From Pseudomonadota bacterium (lineage in GTDB: Bacteria; Pseudomonadota; Alphaproteobacteria; Caulobacterales; Aquidulcibacteraceae), in NCBI GenBank assembly GCA_023410295.1, contig JAEYPY010000107.1, positions 1 through 18,470 on the forward strand: a DNA stretch of 18,470 bases, in the 5' to 3' direction. The position numbers were made by a program, and so were the translations under genes. The notes beneath the pieces are model-generated. The model saw only the letters and a program-made list of their open reading frames with translations, was not told the origin of the DNA and did not search any database. Numbering within the stretch: position 1 is the stretch's first letter; each line of letters begins with the position of its first letter. Of the stretch, positions 15,222 to 18,470 are shown piece by piece.

Positions 15222-15689
15222 TCAGCCTGGCCGGGCGCCTTCGCTTGCGTAGCCGGCCATCAGCTCTTGGTAGCGTTCGGGCGGCGGATATTGATCGAAG
15301 CTGTGCTTGGCGCCGGTGACGGCGCCGGGAAGTTTTTCGCTGACGTAGGATTCAACATACGGCACGACCCAACTTGCATCGTCCAGCATGGTCGGGCGGA
15401 AATTGGTGACGCCTTCGAGCATGGGCGATGTCGTGAAGAGCCAGCTTTTACAGTGCGGGCAATAATGGTGCTGGGCTTCGGGCTTATGCAGCGCGCCGAT
15501 GACGGGCTCGCCTTCGAGGACTTCGAAACCGCCGGGCGGGATCATCAGCGTCAGTGAGTAAGCGCCGCTGGTGAGCTTTTGACAGCCCTTGCAATGACAC
15601 GCCGCGGCGACGAGCGGCGGCGTGGTGATACGCATCTTCACTTGGCCGCAGAGACAGGATGCGGACCAGGGGAGTTTCCAGTTAGTCAT
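15222..15689 (-). CDS. GFA family (glutathione-dependent formaldehyde-activating/CENP-V fold) zinc protein
   Basis: This 155-residue protein has the cysteine pattern of the GFA family: C12-L-C14, C31-H-C33-xx-C36 and C77-PH-C80, which build two zinc sites. The name-giving member, Gfa of Paracoccus, was proposed to speed the addition of formaldehyde to glutathione, but that activity has been questioned and most homologues are uncharacterised. The ATG at 15689 is supported by a GAGAGAGG-type site on the minus strand (15698-15705). The gene overlaps the end of the upstream hypothetical gene by 8 nt (15682-15689), which suggests translational coupling. A glutathione-dependent formaldehyde dehydrogenase gene lies on the same strand about 450 nt upstream, in keeping with a thiol/aldehyde role, though this is only contextual. 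Confidence 0.9.
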   Translation of the reverse strand: MTNWKLPWSASCLCGQVKMRITTPPLVAAACHCKGCQKLTSGAYSLTLMIPPGGFEVLEGEPVIGALHKPEAQHHYCPHCKSWLFTTSPMLEGVTNFRPTMLDDASWVVPYVESYVSEKLPGAVTGAKHSFDQYPPPERYQELMAGYASEGARPG

Positions 15690-15990
15690 GCGTCATGCCT
15701 CTCTCAAACCATTCCCGCATCGCTGCGTGCGCGAGTTTCAGAATCTGGGGTAACTCCGAGATGGGGGCGGTCCATTGCAGGCGCACTTCCTCGTCATGAG
15801 TCGTTTCAACAGACAACACATGCACGGTGACATCTCTATTTGACGGTGGATCGATTGATACTTGTAAACACTCGCTCTCCTTCGAAACGTACCAAAACCT
15901 GCGAGCCTCGCCCGCGAACTCATCGAACAAGACGAGACCGTTCTGCTGAATCCACGCACGAATGACCGGATCGACGAGTTCGTAAGACAT
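15682..15990 (-). CDS. Small hypothetical protein, low GC
   Basis: I do not recognise this 102-residue protein. It begins MSYELVDPVIRAWIQQNGL and has an alternation of strands and helices with several Trp residues (RFWYVS, LQWTAPIS), and no membrane segment or signal peptide. Its ATG at 15990 is preferred over an in-frame ATG at 16029, because the extra 13 codons lie inside the outer arm of the palindromic repeat. By hand count it is about 53% GC, clearly lower than its neighbours, suggesting recent acquisition or weak selection. The last codons overlap the GFA start by 8 nt. The fold could be a small stress or immunity-type protein, but nothing supports a specific role. Confidence 0.7.
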   Translation of the reverse strand: MSYELVDPVIRAWIQQNGLVLFDEFAGEARRFWYVSKESECLQVSIDPPSNRDVTVHVLSVETTHDEEVRLQWTAPISELPQILKLAHAAMREWFERGMTHD

Positions 15991-16010
15991 CTCAGACCGC
16001 TGATTCAAAT

Positions 16011-16120
16011 ACTCGTCATTCCGGGGCATCGCGTAGCGATGAGCCCGGAATCCAGGGGCAAGTTGCAGTGCGGTTGCCCCTGGGTTCCGGATCGCGCTCC
16101 GCGCGTCCGGAATGACGAGT
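16011..16120. repeat. Cloverleaf-like palindromic intergenic element
   Basis: A 110-nt element is bounded by perfect 14-bp inverted arms, ACTCGTCATTCCGG (16011-16024) and its complement (16107-16120). Inside are three hairpins. The first is CATCGC/GCGATG (16027-16041) within ATTCCGGG/CCCGGAAT (16018-16051). The second is CCAGGGGCAA/TTGCCCCTGG (16052-16083). The third is CGCGC/GCGCG (16093-16105) within TTCCGGA/TCCGGAA (16085-16112). The GTCATTCCGG...CCAGGGG word pattern is typical of dispersed palindromic repeats in alphaproteobacterial genomes. It fills the 150-nt gap between the frmA-type gene stop and the small hypothetical gene. It may act as a transcript-end structure. I cannot test its copy number here. 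Confidence 0.85.
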
Positions 16121-16140
16121 TATTTTCTGATGACACGGCA

Positions 16141-17250
16141 CTAGTAGACGACCACGCTGCGGATGCTCTCGCCTTTGTGCATCAGGTCGAATGCATCGTT
16201 GATGCGTTCGAGCGGCAGGGTGTGGGTGATCATCGGGTCGATTTCGATTTTGCCGTCCAAGTACCAGTCGACGATCTTGGGCACATCGGTGCGGCCGCGG
16301 GCGCCGCCGAAGGCGGTGCCTTTCCAGACGCGGCCGGTGACGAGCTGGAACGGGCGCGTGGCGATTTCCTTGCCGGCTTCGGCGACGCCGATGATGATGC
16401 TCTCGCCCCAGCCGCGGTGGCAGGCTTCGAGCGCGGTGCGCATGACTTGCGTGTTGCCGGTGCAGTCAAACGTGTAATCGGCGCCGCCGCCGGTGAGTTC
16501 GACCAGATGCGCGACGAGATCGCCTCTAACGTCGTTCGGATTGACGAAGTGCGTGGCGCCGAAGCGGCGGCCCCACTCTTCGCGCGCGGGATTGATGTCG
16601 ACACCGACGATCATGCCCGCGCCGACGAGCTTGGCCCCTTGAATGACGTTGAGACCGATACCGCCGAGGCCAAAGACGATGACGTTGGCGCCCGGCTCGA
16701 CCTTCGCTGTGTTCACCACAGCGCCGACGCCGGTGGTGACGCCGCAGCCGATATAGCAGGCCTTATCGAACGGCGCGTCGGCGCGGATTTTCGCGACGGC
16801 GATCTCAGGCAGCACGGTGAAGTTGGAGAAGGTCGAGCAGCCCATGTAATGTGCGATCGGCTGGCCTTTGTAGGAAAAGCGCGAGCTGCCGTCGGGCATG
16901 AGGCCTTTGCCTTGCGTGGCGCGGATCGCGGTGCAGAGATTGGTCTTGCGGCTGAGGCAGCTTTTACATTGGCGGCATTCGGGCGTGTAGAGCGGAATGA
17001 CGTGATCGCCGACGGCGACGCTGGTGACGCCCGCGCCGACTTCGCGCACGATGCCCGCGCCTTCGTGGCCGAGGATGCTCGGGAAGATGCCTTCGCTGTC
17101 GAGGCCGTCGAGCGTGTAGGCGTCGGTGTGGCAGATGCCGGTGGCTTTGATCTCGATCAGCACTTCGCCCGCGCGCGGGCCTTCGAGATCGACCTCGACG
17201 ATTTCCAAAGGCTGCTTGGGTGCGAAAGCGACAGCCGCGCGAGTCTTCAT
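16141..17250 (-). CDS. frmA: S-(hydroxymethyl)glutathione dehydrogenase / class III alcohol dehydrogenase
   Basis: This 369-residue zinc enzyme oxidises S-hydroxymethylglutathione, formed from formaldehyde and glutathione, to S-formylglutathione with NAD; class III enzymes also reduce S-nitrosoglutathione. Catalytic zinc ligands are C40, H62 and C169, with E63 beside them. The structural zinc loop has C92, C95, C98 and C106. R110, in the block before TQGKGLMPDG, corresponds to the arginine that recognises the glutathione adduct in class III enzymes. The Rossmann motif is GLGGIG (194-199) with D218 for NAD binding. The ATG at 17250 has GGAGG 5 nt upstream (17256-17260). An 11-bp hairpin directly precedes and partly covers this site. 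No S-formylglutathione hydrolase (fghA) or frmR is visible nearby. A GFA-family gene follows downstream after the palindromic repeat and a small gene. Confidence 0.96.
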   Translation of the reverse strand: MKTRAAVAFAPKQPLEIVEVDLEGPRAGEVLIEIKATGICHTDAYTLDGLDSEGIFPSILGHEGAGIVREVGAGVTSVAVGDHVIPLYTPECRQCKSCLSRKTNLCTAIRATQGKGLMPDGSSRFSYKGQPIAHYMGCSTFSNFTVLPEIAVAKIRADAPFDKACYIGCGVTTGVGAVVNTAKVEPGANVIVFGLGGIGLNVIQGAKLVGAGMIVGVDINPAREEWGRRFGATHFVNPNDVRGDLVAHLVELTGGGADYTFDCTGNTQVMRTALEACHRGWGESIIIGVAEAGKEIATRPFQLVTGRVWKGTAFGGARGRTDVPKIVDWYLDGKIEIDPMITHTLPLERINDAFDLMHKGESIRSVVVY

Positions 17251-17258
17251 CTGGTCCT

Positions 17259-17290
17259 CCGTGGCGGGCTTATAGCGCGGCCCGCCACGG
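17259..17290 (-). promoter_or_regulatory. Perfect hairpin adjoining the frmA ribosome binding site
   Basis: CCGTGGCGGGC (17259-17269) and GCCCGCCACGG (17280-17290) are perfect 11-bp complements with a 10-nt loop. On the minus-strand RNA the last two bases of the stem are the first two of the GGAGG Shine-Dalgarno, and the ATG is 8 nt past the stem. No T-run follows, so a terminator for the upstream gene is less likely. It could instead control ribosome access or serve as a protein-binding operator. Confidence 0.5.
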
Positions 17291-17300
17291 ATGCGAACGT

Positions 17301-17996
17301 TTAGACGCCGGCGTCGGCCAACAACAGCTCCTGTTCCAGCGTCTTGCCGAAGATGAAGCGCTCCCAAGGGATGAAGCTGGAGAGCTCGATGCGCTGGCCG
17401 CTGAGTACAATGCTGCGGCGTTCGAGGCGCGCTGAGGCGCGGGCGCGGATGCGGACGACATCGTCGCGCATGAGCTGGCTCAAGCTAGCGCGGCGCTGGC
17501 GGCGCAGCAGGCGCGCGAGCCAGGGCGTGCGGGCAATGATGCGATCGGCTTCATCACGGATGAGCCACGAAGCGCGCCCGGCGAGATTGAGCGCCTCGCG
17601 CAGCAAGGGCTCGATCTGATCGGCGATCTCGCGCAGATCGGCGCCGCCGGCTTGATCGCTCGGCGTATCGCCCGATGGTTCGGCGTTCGCGTCCCTGCCC
17701 TTCGGCGCTTTGGGCTTGCGTAGGTCGCGCACGAAGCAGAGCCGCCAGACGTCCTTCTTTTCATCGAGCACCAGCACAAACTGGCGCTGGAATTTGATGA
17801 ACACGTGCTCTGTCTGCAGCTCGGGCCGCATCACGCCGGCGAGGTTCGGATTGTAGGCGTTGATGCAGCGCGACCAGATGCGGCGCTGATCGAGACGCGG
17901 GATCAGCTCGTCGATGCAATCATTGTAGAGCTGCGTGGCTTTGTTCGGGAGCAGCTTGGCTTTGCCGATGTCCTTGTCCCATTCGAATCCGCTCAT
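17301..17996 (-). CDS. Hypothetical protein, two domains joined by a disordered linker
   Basis: I do not recognise this 231-residue protein. An N-terminal part (residues 1-95) contains the beta-strand-like HVFIKFQRQFVLVLDEKKDVWRLCFV pattern. A linker at about 95-125, rich in Pro, Lys, Gly and Asp, follows. The C-terminal part is helical and arginine-rich (WLARLLRRQRRASLSQLMRDD), then has a short hydrophobic LSSFIPWERFIF segment. It has no signal peptide or transmembrane helix and is probably cytoplasmic. Codon use matches neighbouring genes, supporting a real gene. The ATG at 17996 has only a weak GGGCAGGG site immediately upstream. Its stop is 50 nt upstream of the frmA start on the same strand, so the two may be transcribed together unless the hairpin between them intervenes. 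A nucleic-acid-binding role is possible from the basic helix, but this is a guess. Confidence 0.75.
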   Translation of the reverse strand: MSGFEWDKDIGKAKLLPNKATQLYNDCIDELIPRLDQRRIWSRCINAYNPNLAGVMRPELQTEHVFIKFQRQFVLVLDEKKDVWRLCFVRDLRKPKAPKGRDANAEPSGDTPSDQAGGADLREIADQIEPLLREALNLAGRASWLIRDEADRIIARTPWLARLLRRQRRASLSQLMRDDVVRIRARASARLERRSIVLSGQRIELSSFIPWERFIFGKTLEQELLLADAGV

Positions 17997-18151
17997 CCCT
18001 GCCCGTCCTTGCTTTGGTCGCTTGGGTTGTCGCCGAAATGTTCTATTCAGCCGCTGCGGGGGCGCGTCTACGCAAACGACGCGCAGACAATCCGCGCACT
18101 GTCAATTCCGTGTCGGCGATGTGTGTCCTCGCGGTCAGCACGCGACGACGC

Positions 18152-18169
18152 TCGACTTTGGAAAGTCGA
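18152..18169. promoter_or_regulatory. 18-bp operator-like palindrome
   Basis: TCGACTTT-GG-AAAGTCGA is a near-continuous palindrome with 8-bp arms and a 2-nt centre, AT-richer than its surroundings. It lies about 155 nt upstream of the minus-strand gene starting at 17996. This size and symmetry suit a dimeric regulator, but no known operator consensus fits it. Confidence 0.3.
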
Positions 18170-18373
18170 ATTGCGTTTGACCTCGGCGCGTGCCGCGCGC
18201 TTGCTCGTGCGCGTCAGGGGCCTTGGGTCCTAGGGCGATGGAGGCGCGCTGGCGGAGCTGATCGCGGGGTTGGCTCGGCCGGCGCGTTTCGCGTTAACGA
18301 TTGCGCGCACCGCTTCGCGTCGAGACGCGGAACTTCTCTCTGCGCTGAGGCGAGAAATTTTTTCAGATGGGCC

Positions 18374-18398
18374 GGAACGAGTGGCGGGGGCCAACGTT
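18374..18398 (+). promoter_or_regulatory. EcfG (general stress sigma) promoter, GGAAC-N16-CGTT, reading out of the window
   Basis: GGAAC (18374-18378) is followed after exactly 16 nt by CGTT (18395-18398), a perfect match to the EcfG consensus. It lies in non-coding sequence on the plus strand, so transcription would start near 18405 and run past the window edge. The controlled gene cannot be seen. Confidence 0.55.
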
Positions 18399-18448
18399 GA
18401 TTGCCCGGCGCCGACCTACTCCCCCCGCCCAGGCGCCACCGCAGCACG

Positions 18449-18470
18449 GGCCGGATCGCAAGATCCGGCC
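18449..18470. repeat. Perfect hairpin with GCAA loop at the window edge
   Basis: GGCCGGATC (18449-18457) and GATCCGGCC (18462-18470) enclose GCAA. On plus-strand RNA this is a 9-bp GC-rich stem with a GNRA tetraloop, a very stable form. It would lie about 45-65 nt into a transcript from the EcfG-type promoter at 18374-18398. The arms end exactly at the window edge, so the full length and any T-run are unknown. Confidence 0.5.

Larger units (their letters stand above)
18001..18470. other. Stretch without a convincing gene at the right edge
   Basis: Open frames cross this stretch on both strands (the longest on the plus strand runs 18014-18400), but their translations look random, lack a ribosome binding site, and resemble no family I know. 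On the minus strand a TTGACA (18105-18100) lies upstream of the 17301-17996 gene without a good -10 box at the right distance. The stretch holds an operator-like palindrome, an EcfG-type promoter and an edge hairpin, listed separately. It probably is the regulatory region between the hypothetical gene and an unseen gene beyond the window. Confidence 0.5.

Noticed and set aside
18343..18363. Weak stem followed by a run of six T at 18358-18363, considered as a terminator
   Set aside because: The stem has only about five pairs with a bulge, and no plus-strand gene ends just before it.
18014..18400. 128-codon plus-strand frame in the right-edge stretch
   Set aside because: There is no Shine-Dalgarno and no family resemblance, its composition is not like neighbouring genes, and it runs through the EcfG-type promoter.

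Overview
The window is a GC-rich (mid-60s %), densely packed stretch of an alphaproteobacterial chromosome. Several features fit a member of the Caulobacterales/Hyphomonadaceae, although I infer this and cannot confirm it. They are an HWE-family histidine kinase, a 'FATGY' single-domain response regulator, GGAAC-N16/17-CGTT promoters of the EcfG general-stress sigma factor, a glutathione-dependent class III alcohol dehydrogenase, and a short palindromic element of a kind scattered through alphaproteobacterial genomes. I see no tRNA, complete rRNA, CRISPR array, transposase or phage gene.

Left part (1-5785): a truncated AI-2E/PerM-type permease (minus) lies divergent to a HerA-like (DUF853) ATPase, followed on the plus strand by a pirin. 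The pirin abuts a convergent zapE with no bases between the stop codons. zapE is divergent from a PlsC-like acyltransferase, whose upstream region carries an imperfect EcfG-type promoter.

Middle (5786-10194): a secreted protein with a TPR-like region and a tandem EF-hand module converges on a two-gene signalling operon (minus strand). The operon is a soluble PAS-GAF-PAS-PAS-PAS HWE histidine kinase and, 3 nt downstream, a CheY-like single-domain response regulator with the PFVFATGYG motif. A perfect GGAAC-N17-CGTT sequence lies directly upstream of the kinase. This is the most interesting part of the window: it looks like a self-contained input or modulator branch of the general stress response, itself placed under EcfG control.

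Centre-right (10195-15181): an sdhB gene without sdhC, sdhD or sdhA beside it, creD, and a small membrane protein, all on the minus strand, then a divergent AsmA-family protein (plus).

Right part (15182-18470): on the minus strand, a hypothetical protein, a glutathione-dependent formaldehyde dehydrogenase (frmA/adhC type) preceded by a hairpin that touches its ribosome binding site, a cloverleaf-like palindromic repeat, a low-GC small hypothetical gene, and a GFA-family zinc protein overlapping it by 8 nt. The last 470 bases contain no convincing gene. They do hold a second perfect EcfG-type promoter (GGAAC-N16-CGTT, plus strand) pointing out of the window, an operator-like palindrome and a GCAA-loop hairpin at the very edge.
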